Positions 9,989-20,104 of a stretch of 64,000 bases of DNA are shown here, piece by piece (position 1 is the stretch's first letter; each line of letters opens with the position of its first letter). Below the pieces are notes generated by a model. It did no database searches and had not been told where the DNA came from. It saw nothing but the letters and a program-made list of their open reading frames with translations. The translations under genes were made by a program, and so were the position numbers. This DNA is from Ketogulonicigenium vulgare WSH-001 (GTDB lineage Bacteria; Pseudomonadota; Alphaproteobacteria; Rhodobacterales; Rhodobacteraceae). The DNA lies in assembly GCF_000223375.1 (NCBI RefSeq), contig NC_017384.1, positions 2,612,501 to 2,676,500 of the forward strand. The letters run 5' to 3'.

Positions 9989-11644
9989 GTGAAAAAACGG
10001 ATTCTACTGGCGGCTTTGTCGGCGACTGCGCTGACCACCGCCGCCCCCGTATCAGCCGAGGCGATCCTGTCGCTGAATGCCGAGGCGGCGACCACTTGGG
10101 TGCGCAACTTTAACCCCTTCGCGCAGACGACCTCGCGCTATACCACCATGGATTTCATCTATGAGCCGCTGGTGGTGTTCAACCGTCTGCAGGGCGGCAC
10201 GCCGCATTTCCGGCTGGCCGAAAGTTATGAGCTGTCGGACGATCTGACCTCGATCACCTTCAAGCTGCGGGACGGTCTGAAATGGTCGGACGGCGAGGCG
10301 TTCACCGCCGATGACGTGGTTTTCACGTTTGATTTCATCAAGGAAAACCCCGCGCTCGATTTCATCTCGGTCTGGGGGGATTTGACCGCGGTCGAGAAGG
10401 TGGACGAGACTTCGGTACGCTTTACCCTCAGCCAGCCGAATTCGCTGATCGCCAATACGATCGTCGAAATGCCGATCGTGCCGCAGCATATCTGGTCCGA
10501 GGTCGCAGATCCCGTGACCTTTGCCAATGAAAACCCGGTCGGCTCTGGCCCGATGACCGAGGTCACCCGCTTTACCCCGCAGGTCTATGAACAGTGCCGC
10601 AACCCGCATTACTGGGACAATGACAGCCTGTTTGTCGATTGTATCCGCATGCCGCAATTGGCCGACAACCCGCAGCTGCTGGCGGCGCTAAACGCGGGCA
10701 CCGTGGAATGGTCGACCAGCTTTGTCCCCAATATCGACGCCTCGTTCGTGGCGACGAACCCCGAGCATCACAAATACTGGTTCACCCCATCCTCGCTGGT
10801 GTCGTTCCAGCTCAGCTTTACCACGCCGGACGAGAATAACCGCAAGGCGTTCACCGATGTGAACTTCCGCCGCGCGCTGTCGATGCTGATCGACCGCCAG
10901 ACGATTGTGGATATTGCGGGCTATGGCTATCCGCTGATCAACGAAGACCCCTCGATGCTGGGCGAGCTGTATAGCGCCTATGCGAACCCTGCCGTGGCCG
11001 AGGAATTCGGCACCTATGGCCGGTTCGATTATGACGCAGGCACGGCCCTGCTGGACGAGGCGGGCTATGTCGATGCCAATGGCGACGGCTTTCGCGATAA
11101 TCCCGATGGCACGCCGATCACCATCGACATCAATGTCCCCAGCGGCTGGACTGACTGGATCGATGCGGTGCAAATCGCGATGGAAACGCTGACCGAGGCG
11201 GGACTGAACGTCTCGATGTCGACGCCGGATTCGGCGGTTTGGGGCGCGGATCTGATCGCGGGTAATTATGCGATGACGCTGAACGCGCTGGCGTCCGCGT
11301 CGAACCCGTATTTCCCCTATCGCCAGACGTTCAACCCCGATGATTTCGGCCGCAGCCGCTTTGCCGCCCCCCATTGGAGCGACGAACACATGATGGAGCT
11401 GTTGAACACCTATACCACGACACAGGACGCCGATCAGCAAAAGGCCATCATGGACGAGGTGCAGATGATCGTCGCGCAAAACATGCCGGTGATCCCGGTC
11501 TATAACAGCCCGGCGTTCTATCAGTACAACACGACCAATTTCACCGGTTGGTTCAATGCCGAAAACCCCGTGGCCTCGCCCGTGGTGTCGCGCGTGAACC
11601 GTACTCGCCTGCTGCAACTGCTGGCCTTGCGTCCGGTTGAATAA
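9989..11644 (+). CDS. ABC transporter substrate-binding protein, family 5 (Dpp/Opp type)
   Basis: A 551-residue periplasmic binding protein. The signal peptide MKKRILLAALSATALTTAAPVSAEA is visible and the ATG follows an AGGAGAGAGA site. Family landmarks are [24 protein letters not shown] near residue 95 and NPVGSGPMTEV near 185. Family 5 proteins of this size carry oligopeptides and also oligosaccharides such as chitobiose or cellobiose. Position directly after a NagZ-like hexosaminidase favours a GlcNAc-containing ligand. A hairpin separates it from the permease genes, a common way to raise binding-protein levels. Confidence 0.9.
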   Translation: MKKRILLAALSATALTTAAPVSAEAILSLNAEAATTWVRNFNPFAQTTSRYTTMDFIYEPLVVFNRLQGGTPHFRLAESYELSDDLTSITFKLRDGLKWSDGEAFTADDVVFTFDFIKENPALDFISVWGDLTAVEKVDETSVRFTLSQPNSLIANTIVEMPIVPQHIWSEVADPVTFANENPVGSGPMTEVTRFTPQVYEQCRNPHYWDNDSLFVDCIRMPQLADNPQLLAALNAGTVEWSTSFVPNIDASFVATNPEHHKYWFTPSSLVSFQLSFTTPDENNRKAFTDVNFRRALSMLIDRQTIVDIAGYGYPLINEDPSMLGELYSAYANPAVAEEFGTYGRFDYDAGTALLDEAGYVDANGDGFRDNPDGTPITIDINVPSGWTDWIDAVQIAMETLTEAGLNVSMSTPDSAVWGADLIAGNYAMTLNALASASNPYFPYRQTFNPDDFGRSRFAAPHWSDEHMMELLNTYTTTQDADQQKAIMDEVQMIVAQNMPVIPVYNSPAFYQYNTTNFTGWFNAENPVASPVVSRVNRTRLLQLLALRPVE

Positions 11645-11651
11645 AGACTTC

Positions 11652-11679
11652 GCATGGGGGCGCCCCGTCGCCCCCATGC
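11652..11679 (+). promoter_or_regulatory. Intercistronic hairpin after the binding-protein gene
   Basis: GCATGGGGGCG (11652-11662) pairs perfectly with CGCCCCCATGC (11669-11679) around a six-base loop. No T-run follows, so it is more likely an mRNA-stabilising or attenuating stem than a full terminator. Confidence 0.65.
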
Positions 11680-11698
11680 CTGACTGACGAGGGTTCCC

Positions 11699-12676
11699 AT
11701 GGGTTTTCTGCTGCGGCGTTTGGTGTTTTACTTTGCCGCCTTTTTGGTGGCAGCGACGATCAATTTCTTTTTGCCACGCCTGATGCCGGGCGACCCGATC
11801 GAGATTATGTTCTCGAGCGCGGGCTCAACGTTGACGTTGGACAATCTGAACGCGCTGCGGCTGACCTTTGGTTTCATCGACGCGCCGTTGTGGCAGCAAT
11901 ATCTGACCTATCTGAAAAGCGTCTTTACCGGCGATCTGGGCCTGTCGATCCGCTACTTCCCACTGCCGGTGACCGATCTTTTGGGGCGGGCGCTGATCTG
12001 GACGCTGACCTTGGTCGGGATCGCGACGGTGTTCAGCTTTATCTTTGGCACGCTTTTGGGGGTGGTGGCCGCATGGCGGCGCGGGTCAAAATTCGATAGC
12101 TTCGTCTCGCTGCTGTCGATCTTTGCGACCTCGATCCCGGCGGTGGTGGTGGCGCTGCTGGTGCTGTTTCTGTTCGGCTACACGCTGCGCTGGTTCCCCA
12201 ATGGCTATGCTGCCGATCCGATGATCGACCCCGCGTTCAGCTGGGTTTATATCAAATCCGTCCTCTATCACGGCACGCTGCCGATGCTGACGCTGGTCTT
12301 TGTGCTGACCGGCGGCTTTGTTGTGACCATGCGCAACAATATGATCAACCTTTTGGGCGAGGATTACATCGTCATGGGCCGCGCCAAGGGTCTGGCCGAG
12401 CGTGACGTGATGCTGTGGTACGCCGCCCGCAACGCGCTGCTGCCCACGGTGTCGAACCTTGCCATCGCGCTGGGAACGGTCCTCAGCGGATCTTTGGTGG
12501 TCGAGGTGGTGTTCAACTATCCCGGCCTTGGCAACACCCTTTATCAGGCGATTTTGGCGCGCGATTACCCCGTTATTCAGGGGCAATTGCTGATCATGAC
12601 TGGCGCGATGCTGGTGGCAAATTTTCTGGTCGACCTCAGCTATGTGCTGCTCGATCCACGTCTGAAAAAGGGTTGA
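11699..12676 (+). CDS. ABC transporter permease, DppB type
   Basis: A 325-residue inner-membrane permease with an N-terminal helix, a periplasmic segment containing LMPGDPIEIMF, five further helices and the EAA loop YIVMGRAKGLAERDVMLWYAAR. It ends in LSYVLLDPRLKKG as expected for DppB. The ATG is preceded by GACGAGGG. Three bases separate its stop from the next permease, with which it forms the channel. Confidence 0.92.
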   Translation: MGFLLRRLVFYFAAFLVAATINFFLPRLMPGDPIEIMFSSAGSTLTLDNLNALRLTFGFIDAPLWQQYLTYLKSVFTGDLGLSIRYFPLPVTDLLGRALIWTLTLVGIATVFSFIFGTLLGVVAAWRRGSKFDSFVSLLSIFATSIPAVVVALLVLFLFGYTLRWFPNGYAADPMIDPAFSWVYIKSVLYHGTLPMLTLVFVLTGGFVVTMRNNMINLLGEDYIVMGRAKGLAERDVMLWYAARNALLPTVSNLAIALGTVLSGSLVVEVVFNYPGLGNTLYQAILARDYPVIQGQLLIMTGAMLVANFLVDLSYVLLDPRLKKG

Positions 12677-12679
12677 TCC

Positions 12680-13567
12680 GTGGCTGTTTTCAAAAAGCTT
12701 TGGGAAAACAAAAAGGTGCTGGTGGGGCTGTCGATCGTGGCGGCGCTGGTGCTGATGGCGATCTTTGCGCCGCTGCTGACAGAATACAGCCCGACCCGCC
12801 GTGTGGGGCGTCCGCATGAACCGCCGTCCTGGGATCACATCATGGGCACGACGCGCCTTGGGCATGATGTGTTCACGCGGTTCCTGTATGGGGCGCGCAC
12901 CTCGCTGATGGTGGGGTTCGGTGCGGGGCTGCTGATCACAATCATTGGCACCACTTTGGGCATTATCGCCGGCTATAAAGGCGGCGTGGTGGATGAGGTG
13001 ATCAACTTTTTCACCAATATGGTGCTGGTCGTGCCGAACCTGCCGTTGCTGCTGGTACTGGCGGCGTTCATCGGGCAGGTCAGCCCGCTGGTGATCGCGC
13101 TGATCCTAGGGTTCACCTCGTGGGCGTGGGGCGTGCGCGTCACCCGCGCGCAAACCATGTCGATCCGCGAGCGTGATTTTGTGAAATCCGCCGAAATGCT
13201 GGGTGAGCCGCAGTGGCGCATCATGCTGTTCGAGATTTTCCCGAACCTGATTTCCATCGTCGGCATCAATTTCATCGGCAGCGTGATCTTTGCCGTGATT
13301 ACCGAGGCGACGCTGGAATTCCTTGGCCTTGGCAATCCAAACACCGTGTCATGGGGGATTATGCTGTATAATGCACAAAACGCCTCGGCCCTAGTGGTGG
13401 GCGCGTGGTGGGATCTGCTGGCGCCATGTTTCGGGCTTGCCGTGCTGGGCCTGGGGCTGGCGTTGATCAACTTTGCGATTGATGAAATGGCCAATCCGCG
13501 TCTGCGCACCGGCACGATTCTGGGCCGCTGGTTCGGCCTGATCCGCAGCGGCGAGGGCAAGCTATGA
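12680..13567 (+). CDS. ABC transporter permease, DppC type
   Basis: A 295-residue permease. After the first helix it has MGTTRLGHDVFTRFLYGART, the DppC/OppC hallmark, and later an EAA-type loop with FVKSAEMLGEPQWRIMLFEI. The start is GTG at 12680. The final codons overlap the following ATPase by 4 nt, so the two are translated together. Confidence 0.92.
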   Translation: MAVFKKLWENKKVLVGLSIVAALVLMAIFAPLLTEYSPTRRVGRPHEPPSWDHIMGTTRLGHDVFTRFLYGARTSLMVGFGAGLLITIIGTTLGIIAGYKGGVVDEVINFFTNMVLVVPNLPLLLVLAAFIGQVSPLVIALILGFTSWAWGVRVTRAQTMSIRERDFVKSAEMLGEPQWRIMLFEIFPNLISIVGINFIGSVIFAVITEATLEFLGLGNPNTVSWGIMLYNAQNASALVVGAWWDLLAPCFGLAVLGLGLALINFAIDEMANPRLRTGTILGRWFGLIRSGEGKL

Positions 13568-14373
13568 CAACGCTATCCATTCGAAACCTGTCGATTGATT
13601 ACATCGGCCCGCGCAGCGATTTTCACGCGGTCAAGGATGTCAGCTTTGACGTCGGGCGCGGCGAGTTCTTTGGCCTTGCGGGCGAATCCGGTTGCGGCAA
13701 AAGCACCATCGCCTTTGCCATCAGCCGCCTGCATCGCCCGCCCGCGCTGATCCGCAAGGGCAGCCAGATCCTGATTGAGGGCCGCGATGTCATGGCGCTG
13801 GACGCGCGCGCTTTGCGCGATTTCCGCTGGCGCGAGGTGGCAATGGTGTTCCAAAGCGCGATGAACTCGCTGAACCCGGTGCTGACGATTGTCGATCAGT
13901 TCTATGATGTGCTGAAAACCCATGCCGGCATGAGCCGCGATCAGGCCCGTGCCCGCGCGGCCGAGCTGCTGGCGCTGGTCGATATTCCGGCGCATCGTCT
14001 GGATGCCTATCCGCACCAATGTTCGGGCGGGATGCGCCAGCGCATTGTTATCGCGATTTGCCTGTCGCTGAACCCCAAGCTGCTGATCATGGACGAGCCG
14101 ACCACCGCATTGGATGTCGTCGTCCAGCACGAGATTTTGCAGCGCATCAACAAGCTGCGCAAAGATCTGGGCTTTTCGGTGCTGTTCATTACCCATGACC
14201 TTGGGCTGATGGTGCAGGTCAGCGACCGCATCGGCATTATGCTGGAAGGCGAGCTGGTCGAGGTGGGCGAGGCGCAAAGCATCTATCGCAACCCGCAGCA
14301 TGATTACACCAAACGTCTTTGGGCCGCGATGCCGCGCCTGCATGGCGCACGTTTGCAGGAGGCAGGGCGTTGA
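13564..14373 (+). CDS. ABC transporter ATP-binding protein, DppD type
   Basis: A 269-residue ATPase with Walker A GESGCGKST, Q-loop VFQSAMNSLNP, signature CSGGMRQR, Walker [13 protein letters not shown] and switch His in FITHD. The MNSLNP sequence after the Q-loop is typical of the Dpp/Opp group. The C-terminal tail contains NPQHDYTKRLWAAMP, shared across that group. It works as a heterodimer with the product of the next gene. Confidence 0.92.
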   Translation: MTTLSIRNLSIDYIGPRSDFHAVKDVSFDVGRGEFFGLAGESGCGKSTIAFAISRLHRPPALIRKGSQILIEGRDVMALDARALRDFRWREVAMVFQSAMNSLNPVLTIVDQFYDVLKTHAGMSRDQARARAAELLALVDIPAHRLDAYPHQCSGGMRQRIVIAICLSLNPKLLIMDEPTTALDVVVQHEILQRINKLRKDLGFSVLFITHDLGLMVQVSDRIGIMLEGELVEVGEAQSIYRNPQHDYTKRLWAAMPRLHGARLQEAGR

Positions 14374-15269
14374 GCGCACCTATTCTGGCGCTGGATGGCG
14401 TCTCGAAAACCTTTGGATCGGCGGAAAATCCGATCTATGCGACGCGCGGCGTCTCGTTCGGGCTTTTTCCGGGGCGCAGTTTGGCGCTGGTCGGCGAATC
14501 CGGTTCGGGGAAAACCACGGTCGCGCGCCTACTGATGCGGGAATATCACCCGGACGAGGGCCAGTTGCTGTTTCGCGGCGCGCCGGTCGCCCGCGCCAAG
14601 GGGCGGGCCTTACGCGACTATCGCAGCGCGGTGCAGATGGTGTTTCAGGACCCGTTCTCGGCCTTGAACCCGACGCGCAGCATTCGCCATCATCTGGAAC
14701 GCCCCCTGCGCCTGCACCGGCCCGATCTGGACCGCGCGGGCCGCGCGGCGGCGATGGTGGAGCTGCTGGGCCGGGTGCAGCTAGACCCCGAGCGCGTGAT
14801 CGAGAAATTCCCCCACGAGCTGTCGGGTGGCCAACGCCAGCGCATCAGCATCGCCCGCGCGCTGGCGGTGAACCCGCAGGTGATCGTCGCGGATGAGCCG
14901 ACCTCGATGCTGGATGTCTCGGTGCGGCTGGGGATATTGAACCTGCTGAACGATATGAAATCCGAACTGGGCCTTGCGCTGCTTTACATTACCCATGACA
15001 TCGCCACCGCTCGTTTCGTGGCCGAGGATATCATGGTCATGTATGCGGGACAGGTGGTCGAATGGGGGGATGTCGATGCGGTGCTGACCAATCCGCAGCA
15101 TCCCTACACGCGCCTGCTGTTATCGGCGGTGCCGGATCCGGACAAAAGGCTGGATGGCACGCCCACTGGCGCGATGGACGATGTCGATGCGATCCGCGCC
15201 CGCGCTGCCAAGGTGCAGCCCGCGGTGCGACAGATTGCGGAAAATCATTTTATCCGCAGCACAGAATGA
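14370..15269 (+). CDS. ABC transporter ATP-binding protein, DppF type
   Basis: A 299-residue ATPase with Walker A GESGSGKTT, Q-loop VFQDPFSALNPTRS, signature LSGGQRQR, Walker B VIVADEPTSMLD and switch His in YITHD. The start is taken as TTG at 14370, which overlaps the preceding stop and sits after a strong GCAGGAGG site. A longer frame opens at 14319 but lacks such a site. It is the last gene of the regulator-hexosaminidase-importer cluster. Confidence 0.9.
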   Translation: MSAPILALDGVSKTFGSAENPIYATRGVSFGLFPGRSLALVGESGSGKTTVARLLMREYHPDEGQLLFRGAPVARAKGRALRDYRSAVQMVFQDPFSALNPTRSIRHHLERPLRLHRPDLDRAGRAAAMVELLGRVQLDPERVIEKFPHELSGGQRQRISIARALAVNPQVIVADEPTSMLDVSVRLGILNLLNDMKSELGLALLYITHDIATARFVAEDIMVMYAGQVVEWGDVDAVLTNPQHPYTRLLLSAVPDPDKRLDGTPTGAMDDVDAIRARAAKVQPAVRQIAENHFIRSTE

Positions 15270-15285
15270 AAACACGGAATGAAAA

Positions 15286-15310
15286 ACGCCCCCTTGCGGG
15301 GGCGTCTTTA
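15286..15310 (+). terminator. Rho-independent terminator
   Basis: ACGCCCCC (15286-15293) pairs with GGGGGCGT (15298-15305) around TTGC and is followed by CTTTA. It lies between the importer operon and the convergent gloA operon, and an A-run on the left could make it work in both directions. Confidence 0.8.
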
Positions 15311-15312
15311 CA

Positions 15313-15708
15313 TCAGGCGTAGCGACCGGCTTTTTGGATCACTTCGATCTGATAGCCATCGGGGTCGGCGATGAAAAAGAACTGCGCAATCACTTCGCCG
15401 CCCGGTGCGAAATCGACCATCTTGCGCGGGGCATAGCCCGCCTCAGTCAGGCGCGCGTGCAGTGCGGGCATGTCGTCGACGACGACAGCCAGATGGCCAT
15501 AGCCATTGCCGAGGTCATAGGGTTCCGTGCGGCCTTTATTGACGGTTAGCTCCAGCTCGAAGGCTGTCTCGTCATTCACAAGATAGACCAGCGTGAAATC
15601 CGCAAAATCGAGACGGTCTTTCACCCGCAGCCCAAAGGCGGTGTCGTAAAACGCCAGCGCGCGCGCCTCGTCCAGCACGCGGATCATGGTATGAACCATC
15701 TTTGCCAT
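15313..15708 (-). CDS. gloA: Lactoylglutathione lyase (glyoxalase I)
   Basis: A 131-residue glyoxalase I that converts the methylglyoxal-glutathione hemithioacetal to S-lactoylglutathione. It begins MVHTMIRVLDEARALAFYD, with the first metal-ligand His in HTMIRV. Later come a Glu in FELELT, a His in GYGHLAVVVDD and the final Glu in YQIEVIQK, together the four-ligand pattern of the family. It is the last gene of a four-gene minus-strand operon for glutathione-dependent aldehyde detoxification, one base after fghA. Confidence 0.93.
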   Translation of the reverse strand: MAKMVHTMIRVLDEARALAFYDTAFGLRVKDRLDFADFTLVYLVNDETAFELELTVNKGRTEPYDLGNGYGHLAVVVDDMPALHARLTEAGYAPRKMVDFAPGGEVIAQFFFIADPDGYQIEVIQKAGRYA

Positions 15709-15709
15709 G

Positions 15710-16542
15710 TCAGGTGCCTTTCAATGCCGCAGCGTGATGGGCGATGTGATCGCCGATAAAGCTGCTGATAAAGTAATAGCTGTGGTCATAGCCCTGTTGC
15801 ATCCGCAACTCGACCGGATGACCAAGGCGCTGGGCCTCGGCCACGAAGATCTCTGGCTTTAGCTGGGTTTCGAGGAAATTATCGGCGCTGCCTTGGTCGA
15901 TCAGGATGGGCAGACGCTCGGCCGCATGTGCCAGCAAGGCGGTGGCGTCATAGGCGGCCCAAGTGCTGCGATCTGCACCCAGATAGCCGGTGAAGGCCTT
16001 TTCGCCCCACGGCACTTGGGTCGGCGCAACGATGGGCGAGAATGCCGAGATCGCCTTGTACCGCCCCGGATTGCGCAACCCGATGACCAGCGCGCCGTGG
16101 CCGCCCATGGAATGGCCCATGATGCTGCGGGCGTCTGTCACGGGGAAGGTCGCCTCGATCAGTGCGGGCAGTTCCGCGCGGATGTAATCATACATCTGGA
16201 AATGCGCGGCCCAAGGCGCCTCGGTCGCGTTCAGATAGAAGCCTGCGCCTTGGCCCATGTCATAGGCGGGATCATCGGCGACGCCGTCCCCTCGCGGACT
16301 AGTCTCGGGCGCGACAATGGCTACGCCATGCTGCGCGGCAAAGGCCTGCGCACCGGCCTTGGTGATAAAGTTCTGTTCGTTGCAGGTCAGGCCGGACAGA
16401 AAATAGATCACCGGCACCGGGGCGGTGTCAGCCTGCGGTGGCAGATAGATTGCGAAGTTCACTTCGCAATCCAGCGCCTCGGCGCGGTGGCGCCAAACCT
16501 CTTGGCGGCCACCTGCGGCGATATGAAGTTCAACCCGTTCCA

Positions 16543-16543
<1 letters not shown>
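15710..16543 (-). CDS. fghA: S-formylglutathione hydrolase
   Basis: A 277-residue alpha/beta hydrolase completing formaldehyde oxidation by releasing formate and glutathione. The nucleophile elbow GHSMGGHGA, the family fingerprint YFLSGLTCNEQNF and a C-terminal YDHSYYFIS with the catalytic His are visible. The ATG at 16543 is chosen because it overlaps the adhI stop by one base and gives the usual N-terminus MERVELH; a longer upstream frame only runs antisense to nothing useful and through adhI codons. Confidence 0.93.
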
Positions 16544-17924
<1,381 letters not shown>

Positions 17925-17937
17925 TGCGATATCCGGA

Positions 17938-17955
17938 ACTATACTGGGGTATAGT
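17938..17955 (-). promoter_or_regulatory. FrmR operator candidate
   Basis: ACTATA (17938-17943) and TATAGT (17950-17955) form an inverted repeat around CTGGGG. AT-rich arms around a G/C tract are the known operator style of the CsoR/RcnR/FrmR family. It lies 14 nt upstream of frmR, where repression of the formaldehyde operon would be expected. Confidence 0.7.
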
Positions 17956-18002
17956 ATATGGGGTGAAATTCATGCGCAAGACCGCCTGCGGGGTTGATTT
18001 TA

Positions 18003-18017
18003 TAGACGACCGGTCTA
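18003..18017 (+). promoter_or_regulatory. TetR-type operator candidate (NemR-like box)
   Basis: TAGAC-N5-GTCTA forms a 15-bp palindrome (TAGACGACCGGTCTA) 11 nt before the TetR start. TAGAC/GTCTA half-sites are shared with operators of the NemR group. Autoregulation and control of the ohr-reductase genes are inferred from position. Confidence 0.7.
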
Positions 18018-18027
18018 TTTTATAACC

Positions 18028-18654
18028 ATGGACATGCTACATCTGACACCCAAAGCCACCGCAACGCGGCTGCACATTCTGAAAACTGGCGAAAAGCTGG
18101 TGCAAAGCCGCGGCTTTAGCGGCCTTGGCCTGCAGCAGATCCTGCAGGCGGCGGGCGTGCCAAAGGGGTCATTCTACCATTACTTCGCCTCGAAAGAGGC
18201 GTTCGGCGTCGCGATGTTGCAGCAATATATGGTCGATTACGCTGCCCGGTTCGAAGTGCTGATGCGTGCTTCTGATTCTGGTCGCGCGCTTTTGCTGCGT
18301 TATCTGGATGCGTGGATCACGGACCCGGCGCACCCCGATCAGCCCGGCTGGGCCGAGGGCTGTCTTGTCGTGAAACTCTCTGCCGAGGTCGCCGACCTGT
18401 CCGAGGATATGCGCCTTGTGCTGGCCGATGGCATCACGCGCATCACCGACCGCATGGCGGCGCTGATCGCGGCGGGGCAGGCGGATGGCTCTGTCCCCGC
18501 CAAGGCTGATCCGCAGGGGTTGGCTGTCGTTTTGTATCAATTGCTGCTGGGTGCTGCCGTTATGGCCAAAGTCACCCGCACCCGCGCCCCGCTGGACGGG
18601 GCCGCCACTGCCGCGCGGCTATTGCTGGCCTGCGGCGATCAACCGAACACCTGA
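18028..18654 (+). CDS. TetR/AcrR-family transcriptional regulator
   Basis: A 208-residue regulator. The N-terminal helix-turn-helix is clear: ILKTGEKLVQSRGFSGLGLQQI followed by GVPKGSFYHYFASKEAFG. The C-terminal half resembles the NemR/AcuR branch, with a Cys in WAEGCLVVKLSAEV, a place where electrophile-sensing cysteines occur in this branch. It heads an operon with an Ohr-like peroxidase and a reductase. A reactive electrophile or oxidant is a likely signal, by analogy only. Confidence 0.85.
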   Translation: MDMLHLTPKATATRLHILKTGEKLVQSRGFSGLGLQQILQAAGVPKGSFYHYFASKEAFGVAMLQQYMVDYAARFEVLMRASDSGRALLLRYLDAWITDPAHPDQPGWAEGCLVVKLSAEVADLSEDMRLVLADGITRITDRMAALIAAGQADGSVPAKADPQGLAVVLYQLLLGAAVMAKVTRTRAPLDGAATAARLLLACGDQPNT

Positions 18655-18666
18655 AAGGACACGATC

Positions 18667-19074
18667 ATGAAAGTCTTTTATAAAACCCGCGCCACCTCGA
18701 CCGGCGGCCGTACCGGCCATACCGCGCTGGATGACGGCAGCCTTGCATTCGATCTGGCCAGTCCCGGATCGGGGAAAGAGGGCGCGAACCCTGAACAGCT
18801 TTTCGCGCTGGGTTATGCCGCTTGTTTCGGCAGCGCGCTGGAACTGATCGCCAAGCAGATGAAACTGGACGTCACCGCCAAAACCTCGGTCGAGGTTGGC
18901 ATCGGTCAGACGGCCAGCGGCGGCTATGCCCTTGATATCGACATCTATGCCGAAACCACCGGCATCACCGAGGACGAGGCCCATCGCCTGATCGAGAAGG
19001 CGCATGAGGTCTGCCCCTATTCCAACGCCACGCGCGGCAATATCGACGTGCGCCTGCATGTTGTCGTGAATTAA
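18667..19074 (+). CDS. ohr: Organic hydroperoxide resistance protein (Ohr/OsmC family)
   Basis: A 135-residue thiol peroxidase that reduces organic hydroperoxides. The two redox cysteines are Cys53 in GYAACFGSA and Cys116 in HEVCPYSNATRGN. Arg15 and Glu43, which activate the peroxidatic Cys in Ohr, are in place, so this is Ohr rather than the OsmC branch. The ATG follows AAAGGACACG and lies 12 nt after the TetR stop, in place of the MarR-type OhrR regulator that often accompanies ohr. Confidence 0.92.
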   Translation: MKVFYKTRATSTGGRTGHTALDDGSLAFDLASPGSGKEGANPEQLFALGYAACFGSALELIAKQMKLDVTAKTSVEVGIGQTASGGYALDIDIYAETTGITEDEAHRLIEKAHEVCPYSNATRGNIDVRLHVVVN

Positions 19075-19086
19075 AGGAAAACCACC

Positions 19087-20064
19087 ATGCGCAGTGCAAT
19101 TCACGCCACCTTCGGCCTGCCCGAAGATGTTCTGACCCTTGGCGATGCGCCGATGCCAGAGCCCGCTGCGGGTCAGGTGCGGATTAAGACGATCCTGTCG
19201 CCGATCCATAACCACGACGTTTGGACGGTGCGCGGCAATTACGGCTATAAACCCGAACTGCCCGCCATCGGCGGCAGCGAAGCTGTCGGCATCGTCGACG
19301 CGCTGGGCGAGGGGGTGACGGGCATCGCGCCGGGTACGCGGGTCGCGGTTGCCTCAGTTCACGGCACATGGGCGGAATATTTCCTTGCGCCCGCCGCGGG
19401 TCTGGTGCCGGTGCCTGACGCGATATCGGACGAGGTCGCCGCCCAGCTGATCGCCATGCCCTTTAGCGCGCTGTCGCTGCTCGAGGAATTGGACGTCAAA
19501 GCAGGTGACTGGGTGATCCAGAACACCGCCAATGGTGCCGTCGGCAAGACGCTGGCGATGCTGGCAACGGCACGAGGCGTGAATGTCATCAACCTTGTGC
19601 GCCGCGACGCGGGCGTGGCCGAGATGGCGGCGTTGGGCATCGGCAATGTCATCTCGACCGCCGCCGAGGGCTGGAAAGATCAGGTGCGTGCGCTGGTGGG
19701 TGATGCGCCGATCCGTGCGGCGGTCGATTCCATCGGCGGCACCGCGACCGGCGATCTGACGGGTCTTCTGGGCGAGAACGGGCTGTTGGTGGTATTCGGG
19801 TCGATGACCGGCGCGCCGATGCAGATCTCCTCGGGCGATGTGATCTTTAAACAGGTCAGGATCAAGGGGTTCTGGGGCTCGGTCGTCAGTGCCACTATGC
19901 CGGTGGATAAACGCCGCGCGCTGTTTGGCGAGCTGCTGACGCAGGCCGCCAGCGGCAAGCTGCAATTGGCGGTCGGCGGCATTTACGGTCTGGATCAACT
20001 GCGCGCGGCATCGCTGGCCGCGCAGGCGACGGGCAAGACAGGCAAAGTCCTGCTGCGTCCCTAA
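19087..20064 (+). CDS. Zinc-independent medium-chain dehydrogenase/reductase (quinone or 2-enoyl reductase type)
   Basis: A 325-residue MDR protein without structural-zinc cysteines. The GroES-like N-terminus has SPIHNHDVWTVRGNYG, and the nucleotide-binding region has NTANGAVGKTLAMLA rather than the zinc-enzyme GxGxxG pattern, as in NADPH-dependent enoyl and quinone reductases. It is co-transcribed with ohr under the TetR regulator and probably reduces reactive carbonyls or quinones. The substrate is not determined by the sequence. Confidence 0.8.
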   Translation: MRSAIHATFGLPEDVLTLGDAPMPEPAAGQVRIKTILSPIHNHDVWTVRGNYGYKPELPAIGGSEAVGIVDALGEGVTGIAPGTRVAVASVHGTWAEYFLAPAAGLVPVPDAISDEVAAQLIAMPFSALSLLEELDVKAGDWVIQNTANGAVGKTLAMLATARGVNVINLVRRDAGVAEMAALGIGNVISTAAEGWKDQVRALVGDAPIRAAVDSIGGTATGDLTGLLGENGLLVVFGSMTGAPMQISSGDVIFKQVRIKGFWGSVVSATMPVDKRRALFGELLTQAASGKLQLAVGGIYGLDQLRAASLAAQATGKTGKVLLRP

Positions 20065-20071
20065 AATAATC

Positions 20072-20103
20072 GCCCCCGGCCACCAAAATGGCCGGGGGCT
20101 TTT
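20072..20103 (+). terminator. Rho-independent terminator
   Basis: An 11-bp perfect stem, GCCCCCGGCCA (20072-20082) with TGGCCGGGGGC (20089-20099), is followed by TTTTGTT. It ends the tetR-ohr-reductase operon and lies between convergent genes. Confidence 0.9.
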
Positions 20104-20104
20104 G

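Noticed and set aside
8932..10107. A 391-codon minus-strand open frame
   Set aside because: It lies opposite the nagZ-like gene, which has intact catalytic residues; the reverse translation shows no family.
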